15,904 nucleotides of DNA from UBA6921 sp031363085 (GCA_031363085.1 JANLTU010000055.1:1-15904); one strand, 5' to 3'. Positions 7,433 to 15,546 are shown, numbered from the stretch's first letter. Numbers and translations: made by a program. Notes: a model not told the origin generated them from the letters alone.

Positions 7433-8423
7433 GAGCCTGCATCCGCACAAATTCGCGCACGCGGGCGGCAATATCATCTGCGCTCCAAACCGCACCCACG
7501 ACCGCGACACCTTGTGCGCCGTGTGCATACGCCGGCCACACGTGTTCGGCCTTCATCCCGCCTAACGCAAACACCGGCACCACGGCGGCTTCGGTCAGCG
7601 CCCGCAGCCCGTCCCAACCCAAACACACCGCACCCGGATGGCTAACCGTCGGCAACACCGGACTTGCCACGACAAAGTCGACATTGATCGCGTGCGCCTG
7701 CCGTAATTGGTCAAGATCATGCACCGAAGCTGCCACCCACTGGCTGCGCGGCAGCGGACGTTCGTGCAGTGCCGCCAGACGCGCGCCGCTCAAATGCACC
7801 CCATCGGCATTCAATTCGGCTACAAGTTGCGGCTCGGAATTCAATAACAACTGCGCTCCATGGGCGTGGCACACGCGTAGCGCAGCGTGCGCCAGCACTC
7901 GGTAATGTGCGGCGTCGAGCGCTTTTGCGCGCAACTGCACCACGCGCACGCCCGCCGACACCGCATGTTCCAAACGCTGCAAAAAGCGCGCTGCATCAGC
8001 ATCCGGCTCGCCAGTGATCAGGTATACCGAGGGCAACAACGCAGCGGTGATAATCGACGCGTTGGCTTGAGGAAATTGATAACGACGCAACTCGCCGGGC
8101 GCCACCCACAGCAGCGGCTGGCCTTCGCGCCCGTGCGGCGTGCCGTGCATCGCGGTGACGCGCCACACGTCGAGCAATACCGATGTGTCTGGGTAATCGT
8201 GCCGCACGCGCAGCATCGGCCGTGCCTGCTGCACGGTGATGCCGAGCTCCTCGTGCAATTCACGATCAAGTGCGGCGCGAAGATCTTCACCGGGCTCGAC
8301 CTTGCCGCCGGGAAACTCCCATAAGCCGCCTTGGTGCACATGCTCAGGCCGACGTGCGAGCAAAAACTCGCCGCGTGCATTTTCAATTACCGCGACGGCA
8401 ACATGGATGGGGGGATGGGACAT
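7422..8423 (-). CDS. mutT: Nudix (MutT-like) hydrolase fused to a ThiE/TenI-like domain
   Basis: This is a 333-residue two-domain protein. The N-terminal Nudix domain (about 5-128) has a perfect Nudix box GX5EX7REUXEEXGU at 40-62. In MutT this domain hydrolyses 8-oxo-dGTP and so prevents A:T to C:G mutations. The C-terminal domain (about 131-325) is a TIM barrel of thiamine-phosphate synthase type with QLRAK (163-167), DGVHLSG (207-213), SPVLPT (254-259) and ALGGM (286-290). The usual ThiE ND motif reads NS here (195-196) and the usual GQ after DGVHL reads SG, so true thiamine synthase activity is doubtful. Fusions of this type are a known gammaproteobacterial architecture. No Shine-Dalgarno is evident. 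It is convergent with yacG. Confidence 0.92.
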   Translation of the reverse strand: MSHPPIHVAVAVIENARGEFLLARRPEHVHQGGLWEFPGGKVEPGEDLRAALDRELHEELGITVQQARPMLRVRHDYPDTSVLLDVWRVTAMHGTPHGREGQPLLWVAPGELRRYQFPQANASIITAALLPSVYLITGEPDADAARFLQRLEHAVSAGVRVVQLRAKALDAAHYRVLAHAALRVCHAHGAQLLLNSEPQLVAELNADGVHLSGARLAALHERPLPRSQWVAASVHDLDQLRQAHAINVDFVVASPVLPTVSHPGAVCLGWDGLRALTEAAVVPVFALGGMKAEHVWPAYAHGAQGVAVVGAVWSADDIAARVREFVRMQALRI

Positions 8424-8568
8424 GCTGCGGCGTGGCGCCTAGTCTCGTTTTAAATTGGAAATGGAATCATTCGATACGACAGGTTTTCCGTCGAACAACG
8501 CGAATGCGAATTTGTAACGAATAGCCAAACTATGATTAAGGGCACGTCTATAAATCAGGCGGCCAAGT

Positions 8569-9489
8569 TTAGTCTTCCAAGTTTATGCTATTCCAAGTCA
8601 CTGCGGCACCGACCACCTTGCCTTCCAGCATCACTACATCACCGGGCTGCACTTTATTAAAGAACGAAACCTGATCGGTTACATGACTTCCGGTAAAATT
8701 CGGCGCTCCTGAAAGAGCTATCGGCCCTCCCATGAGCGTAATCGTGGGTGGTACTGCGTTCAGCGCGTCCAGGAGGTAGTTGCGGATGACGATGTCGGTC
8801 TCCGCCGCATCCTTGGCTTCCACGTTGGTGGCCAGCAATGTCGCAGTACCAGGATCGTAGCGCCCGCGTATTTTTACGTGATGGCCGCTCACTATGGCTG
8901 CGAAACCGGCGGCAACGGCACTGGAAGAGCCGGCATATTGGGTCGCGTTGTCCACCACAACCCTAAGCTGGCCGAAGCCCATCAATGTGAAGCTGTTTTC
9001 TGTAACCGTAGCTATGTTGGATTCCAGTCTGGCTTTGTTCTTTAAGGTGATGTGCGTGGCGCTCACCCCACCTTTCTCCAGCTTGCCCTCGGCCTCGATG
9101 CAGGTGCCATTCACCATTTGCGTGGCTAGGCCACCGCTGTAGTTGGTGGCGCCTGAAGTCGACACAATGACGCTGCTCAAACCAAAGCTGTCGGAAGATG
9201 CCCCCGCAACACAGCCCTGCATCTGGATGCGCTCTGCGTCCTGCTCGGCCAGTGCTGCGCTTTTCAGCTCGCTCACTCTGAGCACGCCGTTAATAATATC
9301 CGTGCCCCTGACCTCGACGAGAACCCCCGTTTTAATTACGTCGACGGGCACTTTGCTCATGTCTGCATAATTCACCTGCAAGCTGCCAAGATCAAAGGTC
9401 TTTGCATTGAGATTGAGGTTGGCAATCACACCCTCGACTTGGCTCGTGTCCAACTTCTGTTTCACTTCAACACGCGTGGCGACTATCAC
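8569..9489 (-). pseudogene. DUF5666 repeat lipoprotein, C-terminal part after a frameshift
   Basis: This is the downstream part of the gene that starts at 10063, in the next reading frame. The open frame begins with a GTG at 9489, but that is not a convincing start; the sequence continues a DUF5666-like repeat (IVATRVEVKQKL). It carries about four further beta-rich repeats of the pattern x-V-x-G-x-V...T-L-x-A-T-x-V-E, ending in GDVVMLEGKVVGAAVTWNSI. Removing one A from the AAA run (plus-strand TTT 9498-9500) joins it to the upstream part as GFIIRAGVIVATRVEV and gives a continuous protein of about 497 residues. Function is unknown. An exported, surface or periplasmic beta-rich role is inferred from the signal peptide in the upstream part. 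Confidence 0.7.
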
Positions 9490-10063
9490 ACCGGCTCTTT
9501 ATTATGAAGCCGCTGACCTCGACATATTGGCCCAGCAGCCCGGAAACCGTTGTTAGCAACTGCAAAGGATTCAGCCCAGCGCCCTTTTGAACGAGGGTTT
9601 CAAACATCGTCGTTTCGTCGGTTTGAATGACTTGATTCAACACCGTGAAGTTGCTGCCGTCAGTGAGTGACACCAAACCTTTAATCACCTTCGTGACTAC
9701 AATGGCATCTGCAGTTCTGCTCACACCGTCGGTGTTAATGCTGCCTTTGACGGCAGCGACCATGCCGATGCTCAAGTCGGTAGTTTTTGCCACCGCGCCG
9801 TCAATTGTCACCTGCGTCTGCGTAGTGGTGGTCTGAAATTCCACGCCGTTCACCGCTACTTTGCTCAGTGTCGCGGCCGTAATGGTGCCGATGGAAAGAT
9901 CTTTGCCACTCGGCAAAGGTGTTGGCATGGGAGTAGGGATAGGCGTGGGTATCGTACCCTGCCCCCCGACGCCGGTGCCGGTTTCACCGCCGCCCGCGCA
10001 ACCCGCGAGCACCACCACCACCACCAGCAACGCCCATCCGCGTTGCAGTCCCTGCGCACTCAT
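9467..10063 (-). pseudogene. DUF5666 repeat lipoprotein, N-terminal part with signal peptide (frameshifted)
   Basis: The frame encodes 198 residues. Residues 1-21 are a lipoprotein signal with a hydrophobic core LLVVVVVLAGC and a lipobox LAGC (19-22), so C22 would be lipidated. A Gly-rich segment and a Pro-Thr linker (IPTPIPTPMPTPLPSG) follow, then the first DUF5666-like repeat and part of the second, ending in GQYVEVSGFII before the frame runs into 15 unrelated residues and a stop. The natural continuation is in the frame of 8569-9489. The start ATG overlaps the stop of the DUF6502 gene (ATGA). If the frameshift is real, the truncated lipoprotein keeps its anchor but loses most repeats. Confidence 0.75.
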
Positions 10064-10899
10064 GCCTTGTCCTCGTCTTCCGGCACCGGCTCTACGTAGT
10101 AATACACACCCACACCTGCGGCTTTGCGCCCGGTACCGGTGGCTTTGGGATTAGCATCGCGATCACGTTGCGCCATCCATTGATTCATTACTTCGAGTAA
10201 TTCCTGACCGCGCAGCGCGATCAACTCCCGCAACTCAACCAGGGCTTCTTCCGGCAAATTGTCGTAATACACCTTGCGCTGGAAATACGGATCTTCGCCG
10301 GCGCTCTGGATATTGTGATCGATGGTATCGATCAACCCGGCCACATCGGTACCGAGGATGCCGAGTTTTTCAATTTCACCGGCATTCGGGATGTAAGCAC
10401 GTTGCAGCAAACGCAGCCGGCCGTCGGTCTTGCGTTCAATAATGCCAGCGTGCAGCAATTCATCCAGCACCGCGCGCGGCGGCACATCGCCGCTGAAATC
10501 TTTGACCAACGCAACGAACGAAACCTTGCCACCGTCGAAGGGCAGCGCTAACGGGCGCCCCTTGGCGTCGATGAAGCGCTTCGCATGCACCCAGCCGGAC
10601 ACCACACGTGCCGCGCGGTGGTAACGCTCGACGATGTCGACCGGGTCACCAATGCCTTCAATGGCTTGAATGCGCTTCACTTCCTTGCGCGACAAACCGG
10701 TGATGGTGGCGACACGGGAGTTGGTTTGTTTGCGCCCAACGACGTTGAACTCCTGCGCGGCGACATCGACGTACACATGCTTGGCCACGTCGGTAAACGC
10801 AGCGACTGGAATACCATTGCGTAGTAATATGCGCACCAAAGGCCGCAACAACTTGGCGATCGCATTGAATAATGCTTGTTGGCGCTTGTCGTGACTCAT
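10060..10899 (-). CDS. DUF6502 family protein
   Basis: This is a 279-residue protein without signal peptide or membrane segment. The N-terminus LLRPLVRILLRNGIPVAAF, the VAKHVYVDVA motif (about 38-47) and GRKQTNSRVATITGLSRKEV (about 56-75) match the DUF6502 family; the last reads like a helix-turn-helix. The middle has a WVHAKRF segment and a winged-helix-like VLDELLHAGIIERK stretch. The C-terminus is charged and includes VYYYVEPVPEDED. A role in DNA binding or regulation is inferred, not shown. It is the first gene of a minus-strand pair with the DUF5666 lipoprotein, overlapping by 4 bases. A candidate promoter lies at 10939-10968. Confidence 0.85.
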   Translation of the reverse strand: MSHDKRQQALFNAIAKLLRPLVRILLRNGIPVAAFTDVAKHVYVDVAAQEFNVVGRKQTNSRVATITGLSRKEVKRIQAIEGIGDPVDIVERYHRAARVVSGWVHAKRFIDAKGRPLALPFDGGKVSFVALVKDFSGDVPPRAVLDELLHAGIIERKTDGRLRLLQRAYIPNAGEIEKLGILGTDVAGLIDTIDHNIQSAGEDPYFQRKVYYDNLPEEALVELRELIALRGQELLEVMNQWMAQRDRDANPKATGTGRKAAGVGVYYYVEPVPEDEDKA

Positions 10900-10938
10900 G
10901 ATTTTATTACCGAACTCGCTACGTGCTTAAGCGCAGGG

Positions 10939-10968
10939 ATGATAGTTCGAATTCCCGGATGACCTCAA
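10939..10968 (-). promoter_or_regulatory. Candidate sigma-70 promoter for the DUF6502-DUF5666 pair
   Basis: On the minus strand TTGAGG (10963-10968) and TATCAT (10939-10944) are separated by 18 bases. The -10 matches the consensus at 5 of 6 positions and the -35 at 4 of 6. The expected transcript start is near 10932, giving a leader of about 30 bases before the ATG at 10899. Prediction only. Confidence 0.4.
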
Positions 10969-10996
10969 GGAAAAAAGCGCCGCCCTCAAACGAGGC

Positions 10997-11026
10997 TTGC
11001 GGGCTACGCATCGTTGGGATTATCAT
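10997..11026 (+). promoter_or_regulatory. Candidate promoter for a plus-strand small RNA
   Basis: TTGCGG (10997-11002), an 18-base spacer and TATCAT (11021-11026). The -10 is good (5 of 6) but the -35 is poor (3 of 6). The -10 lies inside a palindrome, TGGGAT-TATC-ATCCCA (11015-11030), that could be an operator. It would start transcription near 11033, upstream of the strong terminator at 11174. Confidence 0.3.
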
Positions 11027-11032
11027 CCCACT

Positions 11033-11205
11033 TGGTATCGATGCTTTACGCGAGATTGCGATGGCTCAGCCTGAACCCAGTGGCGGCTTACCCAGGCTCG
11101 TTAAGAGCGCCTTGCACGTTCATGACTCGATCCACGGCGTAATGAACAAGATTTCGGGGAGTGGTGTATCTAGGCTCCCGAGCCACAACTCGGGAGCATT
11201 TTTTT
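11033..11205 (+). ncRNA. Candidate structured small RNA ending at a strong terminator
   Basis: No recognisable protein is encoded on the plus strand before the terminator at 11174-11205, so a noncoding transcript is the simplest explanation. Predicted elements are a stem AGCCTG (11068-11073) / CAGGCT (11093-11098), a bulged stem CTT-GTTCAT (11111-11113, 11118-11123) / ATGAAC-AAG (11142-11150), and the terminator hairpin. The 5' end is set only by a weak promoter prediction. I compared it by eye with 6S RNA, SRP RNA, tmRNA and RNase P RNA and saw no match. A 121-residue open frame (10923-11288) runs through the terminator and shows no family features, so it is not called. Confidence 0.4.
11174..11205 (+). 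terminator. Strong rho-independent terminator
   Basis: A perfect 9-bp GC-rich stem GCTCCCGAG (11174-11182) / CTCGGGAGC (11189-11197), a 6-nt loop CCACAA, then A and seven Ts (11199-11205). There is no A run on the 5' side, so it works in the plus direction only. No recognised plus-strand gene ends upstream of it. Confidence 0.85.
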
Positions 11206-11345
11206 GTACCACAGATCGCCATGCCTTGGCGCATCCGGTAGCAACACCCGCTTGGCTCTCCACACCGTGCCCAACTTTTTTATGGTAAAAAATTCCCAAT
11301 CACGGAGCTTACCAAAGCGCTGCTTGATTCAAGTGCGCTGTTCAA

Positions 11346-11413
11346 CTTATTCACACATAAGTAAGGCAATGTTTTAACATTGCAGTAAGACGTAGCTCAC
11401 GACAGCAGTGAGC
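11346..11413 (+). promoter_or_regulatory. Three-hairpin leader upstream of the receiver-lipoprotein gene
   Basis: Three consecutive inverted repeats lie just before the start at 11439. They are CTTAT/ATAAG (11346-11350, 11357-11361), GCAATGT-TTTA-ACATTGC (11366-11383) and GCTCAC/GTGAGC (11395-11400, 11408-11413). A very strong purine ribosome binding site (AAGGGGGG, 11423-11430) follows. Further upstream, an AT-only inverted repeat (11276-11292) could act as an A-tract or UP-like element. The arrangement could be an RNA regulatory leader or a set of operators. I recognise no known riboswitch class. Confidence 0.4.
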
Positions 11414-11438
11414 GTGTACCACAAGGGGGGTGATTTAA

Positions 11439-12152
11439 ATGTTTTACGACGCGCGCAACTCACGGGCGCTGCGAGCCATATCGCGACTTTTAATTTTATC
11501 AGCCGCCTTGGCCATGGCTGCCTGTGGCGACGCTAACAAAAGCGCGGCACTCGCCAATGCTACGTTGAACGCCCTGCTTGCTTCCGCAGCGCGCATTGCA
11601 ACCTTGTTGCCGAGCAGCGACCGCATTCGCATTGCCTTGAACAGCAATACTTTCGGTGGAGAAATCAGCAGTGACGGTACCCCCTCCGCCGCCGCCACTG
11701 TGGAAATGACCACAGCACGCGGCGCGTTGATCAAGCCCGCCACACTGCGAATTCTGCATATCGAAGACAATCCGGAAAGTCTGCGCTTGATGCATCGCCT
11801 GTTTGCATCAATGCCACATCTAACTTTGTTCGACGCCCACACCGGCGAGCTTGGCATCTCATTGGCCGTCGCCAATCCGCCCGCATTGATCTTGCTCGAC
11901 ATGACACTGCCGGGCATCGACGGTTGGGAAGTGCTGCGTCGCTTGCGCAGTCATCCGGTTACACGCGACATTCCGGTAGTCGCGATGACGGTCAGTTCCA
12001 GGGCGCTTGGCGTCGAGCTGGGCTTGAGCGAGTTTGACGATTATATTGTCAAGCCCGCAGACGCCGATCGTTTGCAAGCCATGCTCAACCGCCGCCTAGT
12101 CGACGGGCACAAACAACCGTCAGAATCTACAACCACGGCGGTTAAACACTAA
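11439..12152 (+). CDS. Response-regulator receiver domain with apparent lipoprotein signal
   Basis: This is a 237-residue protein. Residues 12-29 form a basic-hydrophobic signal ending in ALAMAAC with a lipobox-like C29. Residues 30-95 are a low-complexity Ala/Ser/Thr-rich segment. Residues 102-220 form a complete CheY-like receiver: acidic pair E109/D110, phospho-acceptor D154 in ILLDMTLPGIDG, T184, and K205 in IVKPAD. No output domain follows. The strong ribosome binding site at 11423-11430 supports the ATG at 11439. An internal ATG at 11706 (M90) would give a normal 148-residue cytoplasmic receiver but has a poor ribosome binding site. A lipidated periplasmic receiver would be unusual. The gene is convergent with the hybrid kinase, 40 bases away. 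Confidence 0.8.
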   Translation: MFYDARNSRALRAISRLLILSAALAMAACGDANKSAALANATLNALLASAARIATLLPSSDRIRIALNSNTFGGEISSDGTPSAAATVEMTTARGALIKPATLRILHIEDNPESLRLMHRLFASMPHLTLFDAHTGELGISLAVANPPALILLDMTLPGIDGWEVLRRLRSHPVTRDIPVVAMTVSSRALGVELGLSEFDDYIVKPADADRLQAMLNRRLVDGHKQPSESTTTAVKH

Positions 12153-12192
12153 GCGCACCGAGGCGTCGGCCAGGGAGATCTGGAACAGGCTC

Positions 12193-15100
12193 TCAGGCGG
12201 TTTTATTGTTCTGCGTGTCGAACAACCGTTGCAGCACCTGCCCCAGCTCTTTGATGGTATTGGGTTTGAGGATGAGATGTTGAATGCCCAGGCTATGCGC
12301 AAGACCGACGTCTTCGGGGCGAATGTAGCCGGTCGTGACAATCACCGGCAGCGCGGGGCGGATTTTCCTGATCGCGCGCACCAGATCGAATCCCGACATC
12401 CCAGGCATGGCCAGATCGGTGATCAGCACGTCGAAATCCTGCGGATGCGCACTGAACTTCGCCAGCGCCGCAGTCGGATCGGTTTCGCCGCTGACGCGGA
12501 AATTCAATTGTTCCAGCGTGCGTGTCAGCAACAACACCAGTGATTCTTCATCGTCGACTAACAGCACCCGTTCACGCAGGCCCACGCCCTGTGCCGCCAT
12601 TCGAGGCATGGGCGGCTCGGCCATTATTTCCGCAGCGGCGGGAAAGTACACACTGAAGGTTGCGCCCTTAAGGGGGCGGCTGGTGACAGTAATCGCGCCG
12701 CCGTGCCCGAGCATGATGCCGTGGACCACCGACAAGCCCAGCCCGCTGCCTTCGCCGACGCCCTTGGTGGTGTAGAACGGATCAAAAATGCGTTCCAGTG
12801 TCGCGGCATCCATGCCGGTGCCGGTGTCGGTCACCGTCACGCGTTCGTATGCTCCCAGGTGGAGAAGCGGAAACGCACGCACCAGCGCCGCATCGACCGT
12901 CACGGCCTCCAGACGCACCTCCAACGTGCCGCCGTGTGCACGCATGGCGTGGGCGGCGTTGGTGCCCAGATTCATGATGACTTGATGCACTTGCGTGGCG
13001 TCGGCGATGACGCTGGAGCTGCCGGGGCCGAAAAACGTGCGCATCTCGATGGTGGTGGGAATGGTCGAGCGTAATAAATGCAAGGCATCTTCGATAATGG
13101 GTCGCAACTGCAGACGCGTGTGCAGGGCGTCTTGCGGCCGGCTGAAGGCCAGAATCCGCTTTACCAAATCCGCCGCACGCGCGCTGGCGGTTTCGATTTC
13201 ACTTAAGTTGTTATGCAACGGGTGGCCGCCCGGAATCCTGGTGTGGGCCAGCGTTGCGTTGCCGCCGATGACCATCAACATGTTATTAAAATCGTGCGCA
13301 ATGCCACCCGCCAGCGTGCCCAACGCTTGCAGCTTGTGCGACTGGCGCAACTGCGCCTCTAAATTGTCATGTTCCGCCTCCAGCAATTTACGGGCGGTGA
13401 CCTCGTGCGAAATTGCCAGCACCGATTCGATCTCGCCGCGCAGGTCGCGCTCGGCAACCGCGAGCCCTTCCCAAAAGCGCGTGCCCTCGGCACCGGGGTA
13501 GTCAAATTCAATGCGCTCGGGTTGCCCGCTGTCGAACACCCGCCGCAGCGCCGCGCTCCATAGTTCGATTTGCGCTTGCGGCATGCCGAGTTCGGCGAAC
13601 GTTTTACCCAGCAATTGCTCCGGAGCGATGCCGGTCGCGGTCTCGATGGCGCGATTGATGTACACAAAGCGCAGCTCGCGATCATAGCGCGCGATCAGGT
13701 CGGGCACGTTATCGCCCAAGGTGCGGTAACGCGTTTCACTGGCGCGGATTGCGTCGACCGCGTGCTGATGTTCGATGACATGCAGCGCGGTCTGCGTCGC
13801 AAACGTGATCAGTTCCTCATGCGCCGGTTCAGGCGCCATCGGCGTGCGGTAGTACATCGCAAACGTACCCAGCACGCGCCCGTTCGCATTGATGATCGGC
13901 GTAGACCAACAGGCGTGCAGGCCAAAACGTGCGGCAAGTTCGCGGTAATCAGCCCACAACGGATCGGTTTGAATGTCGCTGACTCTCACCACAGTCTGTC
14001 GATATGCCGCAGTTCCACACGGCGTCGCGTTGGGTCCGATCTCGATATCACCCAGGGCCTGGCAATACTCCGCCGGCAGCGTGGGCGCAGCCGCATGTCG
14101 CAACCTAGTACCACTGGCATCGACCAGCAAGATCGACGTGATCAATCCCTGCGCGTGCGCCTCCACCACACGCAGCAACGCATTCAACGTGTCCGGCAAC
14201 GATGCCCCCGACGCGACCAAACGCAGCACCTGATTTTGGCCGAGCAGCAACTGCTCTGCGCGTTTTCTTTCGGTGATGTCAAGCACCACACCATCAATGC
14301 GATTGGTCTGCCGTTGCGTGTCGAAGTTACCGCTCCCCCAGGCTGCGATCCAACGTTCGCTGCCGTCGGACAAGATGACCCGGAATTCGCATCGGTGCGC
14401 GCCGCCATCACGCAGCGCCGTACGCAATATTTCATCGACGCGCGCGCGCTCGTCAGGATGCACGCGGGTTAAACCGGTTTCGAAGCTGACCGGCGTTCCC
14501 ACCACCATACCAAAGCGCTCGTAGCATCGATCCGACCATTCCAGTTCGCTGCGGTCGGCATACGCGTGCCAAGCACCCAAGCCGGCGTTGGTGACGGCAA
14601 GCCGCCAACCCTCATCGCTCGCGCGCCGTTGTTGCTCGGCACGTTGCTCGCGTTCGCGCAGTTCGCGTTGCACGGTGTCGCTGACGTTCAGCGAACGCGT
14701 GCTCAAATAAACCACCGTGACCAACACCAGCATGTTCGAGAGGGTAAACAGCGCAAAACCAAACTCGGCCCGGTAAATTTCTGCGCGCTGCCCCCACAGC
14801 AACAGCCCGCCGAGCAGTACCGGCACAAGCAAAATCCAGGGCAAGATTCGGCGCGCACTGATGCCACCCGCCAGGGGACTGGTGAGTGCGCGCATAAACC
14901 CCAGAGTGGGACGCGAAGCCAGCACACCGCAGGCCAGAATCACAAACAACAGCGCAGTATTCGACGCGATCAACACGTACCGGCCAATGTGGTACAAGGC
15001 GTGTGCGCTGTAGAAATACCCCAGCAGCGCAATTAACGCGGCAAACAAGGCCAGCACCGTGAACCACTCGCAAACGCGATTTGTCTCTTTATAGTTGCAC

Positions 15101-15546
15101 AGCGCAAGCACGCTGCCGAGCAGCACGAAATTGGCGGCAGTCAGGGGCGCCATGCGCCCCGGCGGGTTAAGCGGCGGCGCGTCGCTATCCGTGAACAACA
15201 GTTGATCGATGCCCAGTTTTACGTTCGCCAGATATTCGATCAGCGTCAGTAGCGCGAATAATGCCACCACCGCGCCGATGCTGCGTGCCACCTGCATGGA
15301 AGTGATGCCGGTGTCGCTCGCTAGGGGCGGGTCAATACATTTAAGCCGCAACGAAATTCCGGTGAGGATGAAACACAGTGCGGTATCCGCTTTCATTACA
15401 GTCCAACCCGGCGCCAGCGACTTGAGCCAGGGCAAATCCAAGGCCCAGCCGAACAGCATCACGGCTCCGGCCGCGACCACGAACAGCCCGGCAAATCTGG
15501 CAAATATTACATAGCGTTGGTAAAGTGGCTCAGTGGAATCCGGCAT
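12193..15546 (-). CDS. Membrane-bound hybrid sensor histidine kinase (PAS-GAF-PAS-HisKA-HATPase-REC)
   Basis: This is a 1117-residue protein. About eight membrane helices fill residues 15-282 (MASE-like sensor region, ligand unknown). A coiled linker (285-312) leads to a PAS domain of PAS_3 type (about 313-431), a GAF domain (about 450-595) and a second PAS (about 603-720). HisKA follows with LAGGIAHDFNN and phospho-acceptor H751. HATPase_c has the N-box (N859, N863), DTGTGM (907-912), FDPFYTTK (921-928) and GEGSGLGL (931-938). The C-terminal receiver has D998/D999, phospho-acceptor D1044 in TDLAMPGMSG, T1071/T1072 and K1094. All catalytic residues are present. The ATG at 15546 has AGGA about 9 bases upstream. 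The signal sensed is unknown; the output is probably phosphotransfer to a separate regulator. Confidence 0.93.
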   Translation of the reverse strand: MPDSTEPLYQRYVIFARFAGLFVVAAGAVMLFGWALDLPWLKSLAPGWTVMKADTALCFILTGISLRLKCIDPPLASDTGITSMQVARSIGAVVALFALLTLIEYLANVKLGIDQLLFTDSDAPPLNPPGRMAPLTAANFVLLGSVLALCNYKETNRVCEWFTVLALFAALIALLGYFYSAHALYHIGRYVLIASNTALLFVILACGVLASRPTLGFMRALTSPLAGGISARRILPWILLVPVLLGGLLLWGQRAEIYRAEFGFALFTLSNMLVLVTVVYLSTRSLNVSDTVQRELREREQRAEQQRRASDEGWRLAVTNAGLGAWHAYADRSELEWSDRCYERFGMVVGTPVSFETGLTRVHPDERARVDEILRTALRDGGAHRCEFRVILSDGSERWIAAWGSGNFDTQRQTNRIDGVVLDITERKRAEQLLLGQNQVLRLVASGASLPDTLNALLRVVEAHAQGLITSILLVDASGTRLRHAAAPTLPAEYCQALGDIEIGPNATPCGTAAYRQTVVRVSDIQTDPLWADYRELAARFGLHACWSTPIINANGRVLGTFAMYYRTPMAPEPAHEELITFATQTALHVIEHQHAVDAIRASETRYRTLGDNVPDLIARYDRELRFVYINRAIETATGIAPEQLLGKTFAELGMPQAQIELWSAALRRVFDSGQPERIEFDYPGAEGTRFWEGLAVAERDLRGEIESVLAISHEVTARKLLEAEHDNLEAQLRQSHKLQALGTLAGGIAHDFNNMLMVIGGNATLAHTRIPGGHPLHNNLSEIETASARAADLVKRILAFSRPQDALHTRLQLRPIIEDALHLLRSTIPTTIEMRTFFGPGSSSVIADATQVHQVIMNLGTNAAHAMRAHGGTLEVRLEAVTVDAALVRAFPLLHLGAYERVTVTDTGTGMDAATLERIFDPFYTTKGVGEGSGLGLSVVHGIMLGHGGAITVTSRPLKGATFSVYFPAAAEIMAEPPMPRMAAQGVGLRERVLLVDDEESLVLLLTRTLEQLNFRVSGETDPTAALAKFSAHPQDFDVLITDLAMPGMSGFDLVRAIRKIRPALPVIVTTGYIRPEDVGLAHSLGIQHLILKPNTIKELGQVLQRLFDTQNNKTA

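Noticed and set aside
10923..11288. 121-residue open frame on the plus strand in the DUF6502-receiver intergenic region
   Set aside because: It runs through a strong terminator, has no recognisable domain and a biased composition; a noncoding transcript explains the region better.
13570..14472. 300-residue open frame on the plus strand, opposite the hybrid kinase
   Set aside because: Arg/Gln/His-rich antisense shadow of a kinase whose domains are all intact on the other strand.
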